A DNA stretch of 64,000 nucleotides from Bradyrhizobium sp. 21 (GCF_023073335.1 NZ_JADPJG010000012.1:96356-160355), one strand, 5' to 3'; positions 17,511 to 26,632 are shown, counted from the stretch's first letter. The notes: generated by a model from the letters alone, not told the origin. Made by a program: numbers and translations.

Positions 17511-19133
17511 ATGCGTTCGCTGTTTGCGCGGCTGCACCGGCGTTACGGGCCCAGGATTTCGGGGGCGGAGCGCCAGCGGCGGGTCAAGGACAAGCTCGCC
17601 CTACAACCCGCCCTACCCGCAATCCGCTCACCCGTCGCTCGCCGCGCGCTGGCGCAGCGGCGCCCGAAGGTCGCGATCATCGGCGGCGGCTTCGCCGGGC
17701 TGATGGCGGCATCCGAGCTCGTCGCGCATTGCGACGTCACGCTGTTCGAGGCGCGCGACCGCTTCGGCGGCCGGGTTTTCAGCAAGAAGAAGCCGAGCGG
17801 AATCGTCGAGGCTGGTGGCGAGCTGATCGGCTACAACCATCCGCTCTGGCTGAAATACGCCAAGCGTTACGAGCTCGGCCTGTCCGTCATCACTTCGGAC
17901 ACCAATTTCGACGCGCTCGAGCTCGACATGCCGCTGTTCCTCGACGGCCACAAGCTGTCCGAGGGCCAGATGAAGCTGGTATATCGCGAGATGGACGACG
18001 CCTTCGGCAAGCTCAGCCGGTGGGCCGGCAAGGTCGACCCTCGCAAGCCCTGGCGCACCAAGGGCGCAAGGAAGCTCGACGCAAGAACGATCGCGGAGTG
18101 GATCGCAGACCTCGACTGCTCGAAGCTCACCCGGCATGCCATCGAAGAGCAATTCTCCAACGACGCCGGCCAGCCGACCACCGAGCAGAGCTTCCTCGCC
18201 AACCTCGCCGTCGTCGCCGGCGGACGGATGAAGCATCAGATCGACGCCTTCTTCACCCAGACCGAAACGCTGCGCTGCTCGGAAGGCAATCAGGAGCTCG
18301 CCATTCGTCTCGCCGATGACATCGGACGTAACGGCGCCGGCACTCACCTGTCGACACCGGTGCGCGCCATCCGCATCGACGACGAGGGCGTGACCCTGGA
18401 CTTCAGCCCTTCCAGGAACGGCACGACGCGCGCCGCCTTCACTGTCGATTACGCCGTGCTCGCGATCCCCCCGAGCCTGTGGCCGGCCTCACCGAACGCC
18501 AAAATCGCCATCACGCCCGAGCTGCCGCGCGACTACTACGTCACGATGGGAACGGCGGTGAAATATCTCAGCCCGCTGAAGCGGCGCTTCTGGATCGGCG
18601 AGGGCCTTGCCCCGACGGCAACCTCGAACCGCTTCGGCGTCACCTGGGAAGGGACCGACAACCAGATTGGGCCGCCCGAGCGCCCGGTCGAGCTCAGCCT
18701 GTTTGCCGGCGCCGACGCCGCGAAGGAAGCGCTCAAGCACTACCAGCCCGGCAACCAGACGCAGGTCGACGCGTTCTATGCGCAGCAGATCGGCGGCGTC
18801 TACAAGGGTTACGTGGCGCATTTGGCCGATAAGCCCGAATTCATGGCCTGGCCGCGCGACGAATGGACCGCTGCCGGATATTCCTGTCCGGCTCCCGGCG
18901 AAGTTTGCCGCGCCGGGCCGCTGCTGGCCAAGGGTTTTGAGGACCGTCTGTTCTTTGCCGGCGAGCACACCTGCTTTGCCTATTTCGGCTACATGGAAGG
19001 CGCGCTCCAGTCCGGCCAGACGGCCGCCGCTGCGATCATCAAGGCCATCGACAAGCAGGCTGGAGCGCAAGGCTCTGCCACGAACGGCAATTCTGTCATA
19101 GGATCGAGACCTCTCGCGGCGTCGAAGCCGTGA
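17511..19133 (+). CDS. Flavin monoamine oxidase family protein
   Basis: A 540-residue FAD-dependent amine oxidase. The dinucleotide motif IIGGGFAGLMAASEL (about 56-70) is followed by the acidic strand end LFEARDRFGGRV. The C-terminal FAD/substrate part has LFFAGEHTCFAYFGYMEGALQSGQTAA. An arginine-rich N-terminal 50 residues precede the flavin motif, perhaps a cryptic signal or a membrane-association segment. The start at 17511 follows AGGGGAAG. Substrate amines are unknown. Its stop overlaps the next gene by one base (TGATG), so the two are translationally coupled. Confidence 0.88.
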   Translation: MRSLFARLHRRYGPRISGAERQRRVKDKLALQPALPAIRSPVARRALAQRRPKVAIIGGGFAGLMAASELVAHCDVTLFEARDRFGGRVFSKKKPSGIVEAGGELIGYNHPLWLKYAKRYELGLSVITSDTNFDALELDMPLFLDGHKLSEGQMKLVYREMDDAFGKLSRWAGKVDPRKPWRTKGARKLDARTIAEWIADLDCSKLTRHAIEEQFSNDAGQPTTEQSFLANLAVVAGGRMKHQIDAFFTQTETLRCSEGNQELAIRLADDIGRNGAGTHLSTPVRAIRIDDEGVTLDFSPSRNGTTRAAFTVDYAVLAIPPSLWPASPNAKIAITPELPRDYYVTMGTAVKYLSPLKRRFWIGEGLAPTATSNRFGVTWEGTDNQIGPPERPVELSLFAGADAAKEALKHYQPGNQTQVDAFYAQQIGGVYKGYVAHLADKPEFMAWPRDEWTAAGYSCPAPGEVCRAGPLLAKGFEDRLFFAGEHTCFAYFGYMEGALQSGQTAAAAIIKAIDKQAGAQGSATNGNSVIGSRPLAASKP

Positions 19134-19669
19134 TGCGGGGAGGCGCGACGCGAATGACATTCACGACCTGGTCTCGACTCAAGATGTGGGGCTGCACCGT
19201 CCCTGCCCTCGTTCTTGCCGGCGCCTCCAGCATTGCCGGTGCCTCCGGCGCGGCGCCCGCAAACGTCTCGGGCTCGACGGCGCTGGCGCTCGCGGGGGTG
19301 ATCGCGCCGCTGTCGCCGATCCTGTCGGGCGCCGAGAAGAAGGCAATGGCGATGCTGTTCGCCGCCAACAGCGACATTCCCTACAAGAAACCGATCGTGG
19401 TGACCGCCGATAGAATCGTCTGTCGCACCGGCAATGTCGACATCACCGTGCGGAGCTGCGAGGTCACCTTCGGCAAGAAGACGAGGACCGTGAACGGCTC
19501 CACGGCCAACGAGATCTTCGCCACCGAAGCGCTGGCCGGCATTCCGCCCGACGGCGCCGCGGGATCGAATTTCGAGAGCCTGAGCAAATTGAGCTGCACG
19601 ATCGACCCCAACGCTATCAGGCGAAAGGACGGAAGCGGGGCCGATTGCACGTTCCAGCCGGGAAATTGA
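19133..19669 (+). CDS. Exported protein of unknown function
   Basis: A 178-residue protein starting at the ATG that overlaps the amine oxidase stop by one base; a GTG immediately before it is also in frame. After an N-terminal basic stretch there is a hydrophobic segment with signal-like AGASSIAGASGAAPA. The mature part carries four cysteines (VCRTG, RSCEV, LSCTI, ADCTF), which suggests two disulfides in the periplasm. No family was recognised. Coupling to the amine oxidase hints at a shared role, for example a periplasmic partner, but this is only context. Confidence 0.7.
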   Translation: MRGGATRMTFTTWSRLKMWGCTVPALVLAGASSIAGASGAAPANVSGSTALALAGVIAPLSPILSGAEKKAMAMLFAANSDIPYKKPIVVTADRIVCRTGNVDITVRSCEVTFGKKTRTVNGSTANEIFATEALAGIPPDGAAGSNFESLSKLSCTIDPNAIRRKDGSGADCTFQPGN

Positions 19670-19793
19670 ACCGAACATGGAGGACGAACGAAGGTGCCGT
19701 GAAATCGCCTCAAGGCCAACTAACTAATAAGGCGAATTGAAAAGACAGGCCAAACGCGCGAGCCCATATCGGGCACGCAAGGCCAGCACCGGT

Positions 19794-20726
19794 ATGATGA
19801 AGAATTATCTCGCATTTCTCCTTGTTCTGACCGTGACAACGGCGTCCGCGCACGGCCCGTTGCCGGTGCGCCCTTCGGCGCCCTCCGATCTTGTCCAAAC
19901 AGGCCTCACCGACAACGACACCACGGCCGGCGGCACGGCGCGGCTGTGCGAGCAGGTCACCTTCTCGCGCGGCCTGCGCTACGGCGACAGCGAAGCCAAT
20001 GTGCTCGATGTCGCCACCAGCACGACCAAGGCGGATACGCCGCGGCCGGTGCTGTTGTTCGTGGCCGGTGACACCTTCACCGGCGACCGCGCCGCGCCGG
20101 AGCTGTCGCGCCAGATCCAGGACCAGGCCATGTGCTTTGCCGCGCGCAACGACATGATCGGCGTGCGCGTCAACTACCGGCTGGCGCCCTCGGCGACGTG
20201 GCCCACCGGGGCGACCGACGTGGCGTCGGCGCTGTCCTGGGTCCACGGCAATATCGACCTGTTCAACGGCGATGCCCGCGAGATCGTCGCGGTCGGCTAC
20301 GGCGCCGGCGCCTTCCATGTCGCCACCCTGCTGGCGCATCCCGAGCTCCAGACCGACCGTGCCGACGTCGCCGCCGTGGTCCTCGTATCCGGCGTCTACC
20401 GCGCGGGCAAGGACGCCAGCGACAGTGAGAAGGCCTATCTCGGCAGCGACGCCAGCCAGTACAACAAGCGGTCGGTCTTCCCCGGCATCCTCAATGTCGA
20501 TGTACCGATCGTGCTGGCCTGGGCCGCGGACGATTCCGCCGGGCTCGTGGCTCAGGGCGAGATCCTGAAGAAGACGCTCTGCGGCGCCGGCCATTGCCCG
20601 CGCAGCGCACTGCTGCGCAGCCGCGACGGCATCGCCGCCGCCTTCGGCCTCGACGGCTCCGGCGACAGCCTCGCCGAACCGACGCTGCTGCTGGTGAAGC
20701 AGCTGGAGGCGCGGGGGCTGCCGTAG
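19794..20726 (+). CDS. Secreted alpha/beta-hydrolase-fold protein lacking the nucleophile serine
   Basis: A 310-residue protein with a signal peptide (MMKNYLAFLLVLTVTTASAHG) and an alpha/beta hydrolase core of the carboxylesterase/kynurenine-formamidase type: VNYRLAPSATWPTGATDV, then strand and elbow IVAVGYGAGAFHVATLL. At the elbow the usual GxSxG is GYGAG, so Gly170 replaces the catalytic serine. The acid loop AWAADDSAG and a late histidine in GAGHCPRS are retained. It may be a non-catalytic binding protein or use other chemistry. The start at 19794 or 19797 fits the signal peptide; a TTG at 19737 is also possible. Confidence 0.78.
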   Translation: MMKNYLAFLLVLTVTTASAHGPLPVRPSAPSDLVQTGLTDNDTTAGGTARLCEQVTFSRGLRYGDSEANVLDVATSTTKADTPRPVLLFVAGDTFTGDRAAPELSRQIQDQAMCFAARNDMIGVRVNYRLAPSATWPTGATDVASALSWVHGNIDLFNGDAREIVAVGYGAGAFHVATLLAHPELQTDRADVAAVVLVSGVYRAGKDASDSEKAYLGSDASQYNKRSVFPGILNVDVPIVLAWAADDSAGLVAQGEILKKTLCGAGHCPRSALLRSRDGIAAAFGLDGSGDSLAEPTLLLVKQLEARGLP

Positions 20727-20901
20727 CGGGCTGTTGCCGGCGGCGCGTCAGCACGCCTGTCGTTTTCGTTCGGGGCTGATAATTGCGCCGCCTTGAAGCG
20801 GCCGCTCAGCCACAGGAATGACAAACGCTTGACCTAGATCAACCGGCCCTGGTGCGGATTGAGCCGACCTCGATGAGGGGGCCAACGTCAAGGTGTCGAA
20901 C

Positions 20902-22125
20902 ATGCGCGTCATCGGCAAGATGCTGTTCGTTTCGATGATCGCACTCGCATCGCTCGGCGCGATGTCCGAGCAACGCGCGGACCAACCCACCAGCGACAAG
21001 GAAATCCGCATCGGCAATGTCATGCCGTATTCGGGACCGCTCTCGGAATTCGGCGCCATCGGCCAGGCGGAGGCCGCCTATTTCGACATGATCAACGCGC
21101 GCGGCGGCATCAACGGCCGCAAGATCCGCTTCATCACCCGCGATGACAATTCCGATCCCACGACCGCGTTGGAGCTGACGCGCAATCTGGTCGAGACCGA
21201 CGACGTGCATTTGATGTTCGGATCGTTCGGCACGCCCGGCAATCTCGCCACGCGCTGGTATCTGAACGAGAAGAAGATCCCTCAACTTTTCGTCGCCTCC
21301 GGCGACGAGGAGCTGAGCCAGGCCAAGGCGTTTCCCTGGACCATGGGCTGGCAGCCGTCGTTCCGGTCGGAGGGACGCATCTACGCGAACTACATCCAGG
21401 CCTATTACCCCCGGAAGAAGATCGTGGTGCTCTGGCAGAACGACCAGTTCGGGCGTGCACTTCTCAAGGGCATGGAGGAAGGTCTTGGCGATCTGAACCG
21501 TCTCGTCCTCGTCGACATCGCCTTCGACCTTGCCGATGAGCATCTCGATGGACACGTCTCGATCCTCAAGCGCGCCGGCGCCGATATTTTCGTCTTTCTC
21601 GGCGTGCCGTCGACGGCGTCCAAGGTGATCAAGCTGGCGGCGTCGTTGAAATGGCGCCCGGTCTTCATCGTCAACGACGCCTCCGCCTCGATCGCCAACG
21701 CGATGGCGCCCGCGGGGCTGGAGAATTCCTCCGGCGTGATCTCGGCCGCCTTTCTGAAGGATCCGAGCGATCCCGCATGGAAGGACGATCCTGCCATGAA
21801 GGACTGGTTCGCCTTCATGGACAAGTACCATCACGTCGAAAGCATCAACAACAGCGCCGCGCTCTATGGCTACGCCGCGGCCGAGGCGCTGACGCAAGTG
21901 CTGAAGCAATGCGGCGACGATGTCTCGCGCGAGAACATCATGCGTCAGGCGGCCTCGCTCAGGGACCAGCACCCCTCTGTCGCCTTGCCCAATATCAGGA
22001 TGAACACCTCCCCGAACAGCTATCTGCCGATCAGGCAGATGCGGCTGGTCCAGTTTGACGGCCGGTCATGGCAGCCGTTTGGTGAGGTGATCGAGACCGC
22101 GTTTACGGAAGGCGCGGCAAGGTGA
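20902..22125 (+). CDS. ABC transporter binding protein, branched-chain amino acid type (Peripla_BP_6)
   Basis: A 407-residue periplasmic binding protein. A signal region MRVIGKMLFVSMIALASLGAMS precedes IRIGNVMPYSGPLSEFGAIG, the standard type I fold start, and GGINGRKIRFITRDDNSDP is the LivJ-like hinge motif. Ligand-pocket features (FGSFGTPGNLA, INNSAALYGYAAAEAL) are present. AAGG lies 8 bases before the ATG; an in-frame GTG at 20893 is the alternative. No permease genes adjoin, so it is an orphan receptor whose ligand could be an aromatic acid, amide or amino acid. Confidence 0.87.
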   Translation: MRVIGKMLFVSMIALASLGAMSEQRADQPTSDKEIRIGNVMPYSGPLSEFGAIGQAEAAYFDMINARGGINGRKIRFITRDDNSDPTTALELTRNLVETDDVHLMFGSFGTPGNLATRWYLNEKKIPQLFVASGDEELSQAKAFPWTMGWQPSFRSEGRIYANYIQAYYPRKKIVVLWQNDQFGRALLKGMEEGLGDLNRLVLVDIAFDLADEHLDGHVSILKRAGADIFVFLGVPSTASKVIKLAASLKWRPVFIVNDASASIANAMAPAGLENSSGVISAAFLKDPSDPAWKDDPAMKDWFAFMDKYHHVESINNSAALYGYAAAEALTQVLKQCGDDVSRENIMRQAASLRDQHPSVALPNIRMNTSPNSYLPIRQMRLVQFDGRSWQPFGEVIETAFTEGAAR

Positions 22126-22220
22126 GCGGACTTGGGCTCTGCTGGTACGGTAGTTCGAGACGCGCGGGCTGCGAAAGCAATCTGGCCTTATTTGGGCTAC
22201 AGATGGGCCCGCGGGCTCGA

Positions 22221-22336
22221 CCTCTCCCGCTTGCGGGAGAGGTCGGCGCGAAGCGCCGGGTGAGGGCTCTATCCGCTCGCGGGATATCGCTTATGGAGGC
22301 AGCCCCCTCCCCAGCCCTCCCGCAAGCGGGAGAGGG
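22221..22336. repeat. Paired palindromic repeat (REP-like)
   Basis: Two facing palindromes in a gene-free gap: CCTCTCCCGC-TT-GCGGGAGAGG (22221-22242) and CCCTCCCGC-AA-GCGGGAGAGGG (22315-22336). About 70 bases separate them, including GCGCGAAGCGCC. This layout matches dispersed intergenic repeats of Bradyrhizobiaceae. It lies between two convergent genes and may also serve as a transcript-end barrier. Confidence 0.75.
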
Positions 22337-22392
22337 AGCGCACCTTATTTGTGGCCACAGGTCAGGCTCAATCAGACCGATCGTGAACTGCC

Positions 22393-23955
22393 TCACGCCG
22401 CATTCAGCGAGGCCAGCGCGCCCTCCAGTAGCGAGCGCACCCGTGCGGCATCACCGGACTTCACGACGGCCGGGTCGAGATAGAGCTCCAGGCCCGGTGC
22501 ACGCTCGGTGATGACCCCGCTTCGCTCCGCCGCCGCGTCGTTCAGCGCATCGACCGAATAGGGAATGATTTCGCGGCTGATGCCCTTCATCGTGATCCCA
22601 GGCAACGCGTGGGCGCGAACGATGTCGCTGACCAGCGCAAAGGTCTCGTAGCTCAGCACGATGCCGCCGGGCTCGGCGATCGATTGCAGGCGCGCGGCGA
22701 GGTTCGCCTCGGCACCGATGATCGTGTAGTCCATGCGGTCGCTGCTGCCGAAATTGCCGACATTGCAATAGCCCGAGTTGATGCCCATGCGCGCCTTGAA
22801 CGGCAGCTCGATGCCGGAGGCGCGCCACTTTGCGTTGAGCTCGCCAAGGCGCTGCTGCATGCGCCAGGCCATCTGAAGGCAGGCCTGCGCATCGATGCGG
22901 TCGCCCTTGGTCTCGGGGTCGCCGAAGAAAATCAACATGGCATCGCCGATGAACTTGTCGATGGTGCCGCCATATTCGTGCGCGATCGCCGACATCTCCG
23001 TGAAATATTCGTTGAGGAGCTGGGTCAGCAGCTCCGGCTGGAGCCGCTCGGCGGTCGCGGTAAAATTCTGGATGTCGGAGAAGAAGATGGTGAGCTTCTT
23101 GCGCTCGGTGTGGATGGTGACGTCCTTCTGGCCGGAGAAGATGCTCCTGTAGACCTGCGGCGGGATATAGCGCGAGATCTTCATGGAGAGCGAGGCGAGG
23201 AAGTCGTTGGCGGATTCGAGCTCCTTGTTCATGATTTTGATGCGGCCGGACTGACGGCGCTGGAGCGAGAGGAACGACAGGCCGCTGCCGGCGGCGATCA
23301 GGAAATAAGCCAGCAGGAACTTGAACGAGAAGATGTTGGCGGCGATCGGCTGGGCGATGATCACCTCCTGGATGCCTCTGATGTCGCCGACCTTCCAGTC
23401 CTTCTTCGGGCTCTCGGGGTGGCTGTTGTGGCAGCTGACGCAGGCTGGACCCATCGTCACCGGAGCGATCAACCGGACCTTGTCGTTGAACAGCGAGGTC
23501 TCGGTCTCGACGATCTTCCGCTCGGGATCGGCGCGCAGGGCGTCCAGCGCGTCCTTCTCGAATTTGTCGAGCTGGTGCGGGGCGCGGTTCTGGAACGGGA
23601 AGTCCGAGACGAAACGGTAGGTGATGTTCTCCTGTTGCGCGCCGATCACCCGCCCGAGCTCCAGCGATAATGTCGCCGGGATCGGAATCGCGCCGGGGAC
23701 GGATTCGTAGTTGTGAACGACCTTGGTCGAGCCATTCGGATTGGCGAGGACGCGGCCGACCACGTTGGCCGCATAATAGCTGCGCACGCTGGTAATGACC
23801 GAATTGAGATCGGCAGCCTGCCGGCGCAGCGCCGTCTTGCTCAGCTCCGTCAGGTCCAGCCACACCGCCAGCGGCAGGGCGAGCAGCAGGAAGGCGATCA
23901 CGGCGCCGGTCAGGATGCCGCTCTTGTGCTGTTCTTCGGAGATCTCTTGCTTCAC
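22393..23955 (-). CDS. Membrane adenylate/guanylate cyclase with Tll0287-like haem sensor domain
   Basis: A 520-residue class III nucleotide cyclase. An N-terminal helix (about 13-33) leads to a periplasmic Tll0287-like (DUF3365) domain carrying a c-type haem motif, Cys172-Val-Ser-Cys175-His176, followed by NSHPES. A second helix (about 212-230), a linker and the cyclase domain from about 285 follow. The metal Asp residues are Asp294 (FSDIQNF) and Asp338 (IGDAM), and the Asn/Arg pair is in GAEANLAARL. The expected role is to sense redox state or a gas through haem and make cAMP or cGMP. The start is GTG with GGAG 8 bases upstream. Confidence 0.9.
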   Translation of the reverse strand: MKQEISEEQHKSGILTGAVIAFLLLALPLAVWLDLTELSKTALRRQAADLNSVITSVRSYYAANVVGRVLANPNGSTKVVHNYESVPGAIPIPATLSLELGRVIGAQQENITYRFVSDFPFQNRAPHQLDKFEKDALDALRADPERKIVETETSLFNDKVRLIAPVTMGPACVSCHNSHPESPKKDWKVGDIRGIQEVIIAQPIAANIFSFKFLLAYFLIAAGSGLSFLSLQRRQSGRIKIMNKELESANDFLASLSMKISRYIPPQVYRSIFSGQKDVTIHTERKKLTIFFSDIQNFTATAERLQPELLTQLLNEYFTEMSAIAHEYGGTIDKFIGDAMLIFFGDPETKGDRIDAQACLQMAWRMQQRLGELNAKWRASGIELPFKARMGINSGYCNVGNFGSSDRMDYTIIGAEANLAARLQSIAEPGGIVLSYETFALVSDIVRAHALPGITMKGISREIIPYSVDALNDAAAERSGVITERAPGLELYLDPAVVKSGDAARVRSLLEGALASLNAA

Positions 23956-24143
23956 GCTGTGGCTCCGTTGTGGGCGTTTTGTCGCAAATTCGGGGGAATT
24001 TCTGTACGACAGGCGGCGGCACGGAACCCGCGAACGCAGGCCGGCACAACCCCCTATGATGGGAGTCGCGGCAGGCAGCTTTTCGTTTCACAATGGACGT
24101 TTAAAATCAGCATCGTCCTGTACCTGCGCCGCCTGGAGACCCC

Positions 24144-25235
24144 ATGACCGAGACCATCCGCATCAAGCGCCTTATTGCGCGGCCCGTGATCGTGCCGATG
24201 AACCTGCCGCTCCAGACCGCCACCGGCGCGGTCGACAAGGCGCCGCTGGTGCTGATCGATTGCGAGACCGACCAGGGCGCGATGGGGCACGCTTATCTGT
24301 TCTCGATCACGCCCTCGGCCCTGAAGCCGCTGACGGCGATGGTCACGGAAATGTCAGAGCTCGTCGCCGGCGACGAGCTGCTGCCGTTCGAGATCGAGCG
24401 CAAGCTGACCCAGCGCTTCACGCTGCTGGGCCTCGCCGGCCTGCAGCGGCTGGCGCAATCCGGCATCGACATGGCGGTGTGGGACGCGCTGGCGCGGGCT
24501 CGAGGCCTGCCGCTGGCGCGGCTGCTCGGCGGCGCGCCGAAACCGGTGAGGGCCTATAATTCGAAGGGGCTCGGCATCATGCCGGCCGGCGCCGCGGTGG
24601 AGGAAGCCCACAAGCTGCTGGCCGAAGGCTTTCAGGCCGCGAAGATCCGCGTCGGCCGGCCCGATGCACGGGAAGACCTGAAGGTGGTCCGCGCCGTGTG
24701 CAAGGCGGTCGGCGACGACGTGACCTTGATGTGCGACTATAACCAGGCGCTGACGGTCACCGAGGCAATCCGCCGCGGCGAGATGCTCGACGACGAGGGC
24801 CTGACCTGGATCGAGGAGCCGATCCGCCACGACGACTATGAGGGTTGCGCCCGCATCGCGGACGCGCTGCGCACGCCGGTCCAGATCGGCGAAAATTTCG
24901 ACAGCGCGTTCGCGATGCAATCGGCGCTTTCCGCGGAAGCCTGCGACTATGTGATGCCCGACGTGCAGCGCATCGGCGGCGTCACCGGCTGGCTGCGCGC
25001 CGCCGCGCTGGCACATGCCGCCGGCATCGAGATGTCGACGCATCTGTTCTCGGAGGTCAGCGCGCATTTGCTCTGCGTGACGCCGACCGCGCATTGGCTG
25101 GAATATGTCGACTGGGCCGACGCGGTGCTTTCGACACGGCTGCAGATCAAGGACGGCTTTGCGTTGCCAGGCGAGGAGCCGGGCAACGGCATTGCGTGGG
25201 ACGAGGCGGCGGTCGCCAAATATCTTGTGACATAG
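24144..25235 (+). CDS. Mandelate racemase-like enolase superfamily protein
   Basis: A 363-residue protein that aligns with P. putida mandelate racemase almost without gaps at a constant offset of three. Metal ligands are Asp198 (CDYNQ), Glu224 (WIEEP) and Glu250 (GENF). The His-Asp dyad is His300 (STHLFSE) and Asp273 (MPDVQ), and Glu320 (HWLE) is the electrophile. The second-strand KxK base motif is changed: Lys167 is kept but Lys166 of the model enzyme is Arg169 (AKIRVG). True mandelate racemisation is therefore doubtful; a dehydratase or epimerase on a related acid is likely. Confidence 0.88.
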   Translation: MTETIRIKRLIARPVIVPMNLPLQTATGAVDKAPLVLIDCETDQGAMGHAYLFSITPSALKPLTAMVTEMSELVAGDELLPFEIERKLTQRFTLLGLAGLQRLAQSGIDMAVWDALARARGLPLARLLGGAPKPVRAYNSKGLGIMPAGAAVEEAHKLLAEGFQAAKIRVGRPDAREDLKVVRAVCKAVGDDVTLMCDYNQALTVTEAIRRGEMLDDEGLTWIEEPIRHDDYEGCARIADALRTPVQIGENFDSAFAMQSALSAEACDYVMPDVQRIGGVTGWLRAAALAHAAGIEMSTHLFSEVSAHLLCVTPTAHWLEYVDWADAVLSTRLQIKDGFALPGEEPGNGIAWDEAAVAKYLVT

Positions 25236-25244
25236 GACCCAATC

Positions 25245-25667
25245 CTACGCCCGAACAGCGGCCATCATATTCAGCTCGACCGGAGCCCCTCGCGGCAACT
25301 CGGCGACGCCGACAGACGTACGCGTGTGACGACCGCGATCGCCGAGGCGTTCGATCAGCCGGTCGGAGGCACCGTTCATGACTTGCGACTGCCGAGTAAA
25401 TCCAGGCGCCGAGGCAATGTACCCAACGAGCTGGAGGACCTGGACGATCTTGTCTTCTCCGCCTGTTGCTTGGTTGATGGCCGAAATGCAGAGATCAGCA
25501 CAGAGGGCTGCGGCCTCCTGTGCGGACTCGATATCGACACCCGCCCCGACTTTGCCCGCGTACAGCAGGTCTTCACCACGTCGCGGCAGCTGACCGCTGA
25601 CATATGCAATTCCGCCATGGATGATCACCGGCAAGTAGTTACCGCCCGGCTTGTTCACGCTGCTCAT
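25245..25667 (-). CDS. RidA family (YjgF/YER057c/UK114) deaminase-like protein
   Basis: A 140-residue RidA-fold protein. Motifs are GGIAYVSGQLP near the N-terminus, QVLQLVGYIASAPGF in the middle, and TRTSVGVAELPRGAPVELNMMAAV at the end. The arginine before SVGV matches the RidA Arg105 that contacts the enamine/imine carboxylate, so enamine deamination is plausible. The start at 25667 (MSSVNKPGG) has an AAGG-type site; a GTG 24 bases upstream is an alternative. It converges on the mandelate racemase-like gene with only 9 bases between stops. Confidence 0.88.
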   Translation of the reverse strand: MSSVNKPGGNYLPVIIHGGIAYVSGQLPRRGEDLLYAGKVGAGVDIESAQEAAALCADLCISAINQATGGEDKIVQVLQLVGYIASAPGFTRQSQVMNGASDRLIERLGDRGRHTRTSVGVAELPRGAPVELNMMAAVRA

Positions 25668-25892
25668 CTCGATAACCTGCCTTCTTTTCACGTCCAGCTA
25701 AGCGATATCTCGCCGAACGCCTCAACCTCGATCTCACCAGACTCATTGCCGTGGTAGATGACGAGACAATGGCAGGCGGCCAATAGCGGATCAAGACAGC
25801 GAAGCTTTGCAGAAGGCGGAGCGGATCCGGCCCGGCAACAGCTCCCCTCAGCGCATTGCGCAGCGGGCGGCGAGCACTATAACGATCTCCCC

Positions 25893-26360
25893 ATGACCAC
25901 ATGGCGCCCTCACCCTCACATCCGCGTCGTCGCGATCGGCCTGCACTGCCGGGATGGGCGCCTCTTGGCGGCGGAAGTTCGTGACGATGCGGGCCGGATC
26001 AAGGGCGTGCGTCCGCTCGGCGGCGAGATCAAGTTTGGCGAAAGCTGGCGCGCGGCGCTGGTGCGGGAATTCTATGAAGAGCTCGGCATCGACATCACCA
26101 TCACGGGCGAGCCGTCGATGATGGAGAACATCTTCATGCACGAGGGAGCGACCGGGCACGAGGTCATGTTCGTCGCGGAGGTCGCGTTTCCGGACGGCGC
26201 GTTCAGCGGCCAGGACCGCATCGATTTCCGCGAGGATAACGGGGAGCAGATCGTCGCCCGCTGGTTCGACCTCGCCGATCTCGACGGCGCGGGCGGACCG
26301 AGCCTCTATCCGACCGGGTTGAAGGACTTGCTGCTCGGGCGGAAGAAGACGTCCACCTGA
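25893..26360 (+). CDS. Nudix hydrolase
   Basis: A 155-residue Nudix protein. The full Nudix box is visible: GGEIKFGESWRAALVREF then YEELGI, matching Gx5Ex7REUxEExGU, with the two metal glutamates in EEL. The N-terminal strands RVVAIGLHCRDGRLLAAEV and the C-terminal RWFDLADL complete the domain. It should hydrolyse a nucleoside-diphosphate-linked compound; the substrate is not inferable. The gene stands alone on the plus strand. Confidence 0.9.
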   Translation: MTTWRPHPHIRVVAIGLHCRDGRLLAAEVRDDAGRIKGVRPLGGEIKFGESWRAALVREFYEELGIDITITGEPSMMENIFMHEGATGHEVMFVAEVAFPDGAFSGQDRIDFREDNGEQIVARWFDLADLDGAGGPSLYPTGLKDLLLGRKKTST

Positions 26361-26371
26361 CGATCCCCTCG

Positions 26372-26632
26372 CTACCAGGTCTCCGCGCCGGGAATTTTCT
26401 TGCGCACCGCCATGCGCTGGATCCAGATGCAACGGCGGACGGATCTGTTGGAGCGGCCGACGGCGGATATTCCCTCGCCGGCCTGCAGCAGCGGCGCCAC
26501 GCTTTCACGCAGCGTCCGGCAGCGCTGGAGTTCGGCCTGCCAGTCGATGATCGCCGCGTCGGCGCGCGACGCGATCAGCACCGATATGGTCAAGGCGAGA
26601 CAGCTCGCCCGCATGATTCGCATTGCCTTCAC
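26372..26632 (-). CDS. Small exported protein of unknown function
   Basis: An 86-residue protein with a signal peptide (RIMRASCLALTISVLIASRADAA) and a short mature part that has two cysteines (LQRCRTL and VRRCIWIQ). I chose the GTG at 26632: GAGGGG lies 6 bases upstream and the GTG overlaps the stop of the upstream remnant as GTGA, a typical coupling signal. ATGs at 26623 and 26614 are alternatives. It was probably the second gene of an operon whose first gene has decayed. It converges on the Nudix gene. Confidence 0.6.
   Translation of the reverse strand: MKAMRIMRASCLALTISVLIASRADAAIIDWQAELQRCRTLRESVAPLLQAGEGISAVGRSNRSVRRCIWIQRMAVRKKIPGAETW

Noticed and set aside
22221..22336. Possible CRISPR repeats because of similar palindromes
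   Set aside because: Only two copies in opposite orientation with one unequal spacer; this is a REP-like element.
4..25235. A classical mandelate operon
   Set aside because: The decarboxylase-like and racemase-like genes are 22 kb apart, on opposite strands, with altered catalytic residues and no mandelate dehydrogenase between.
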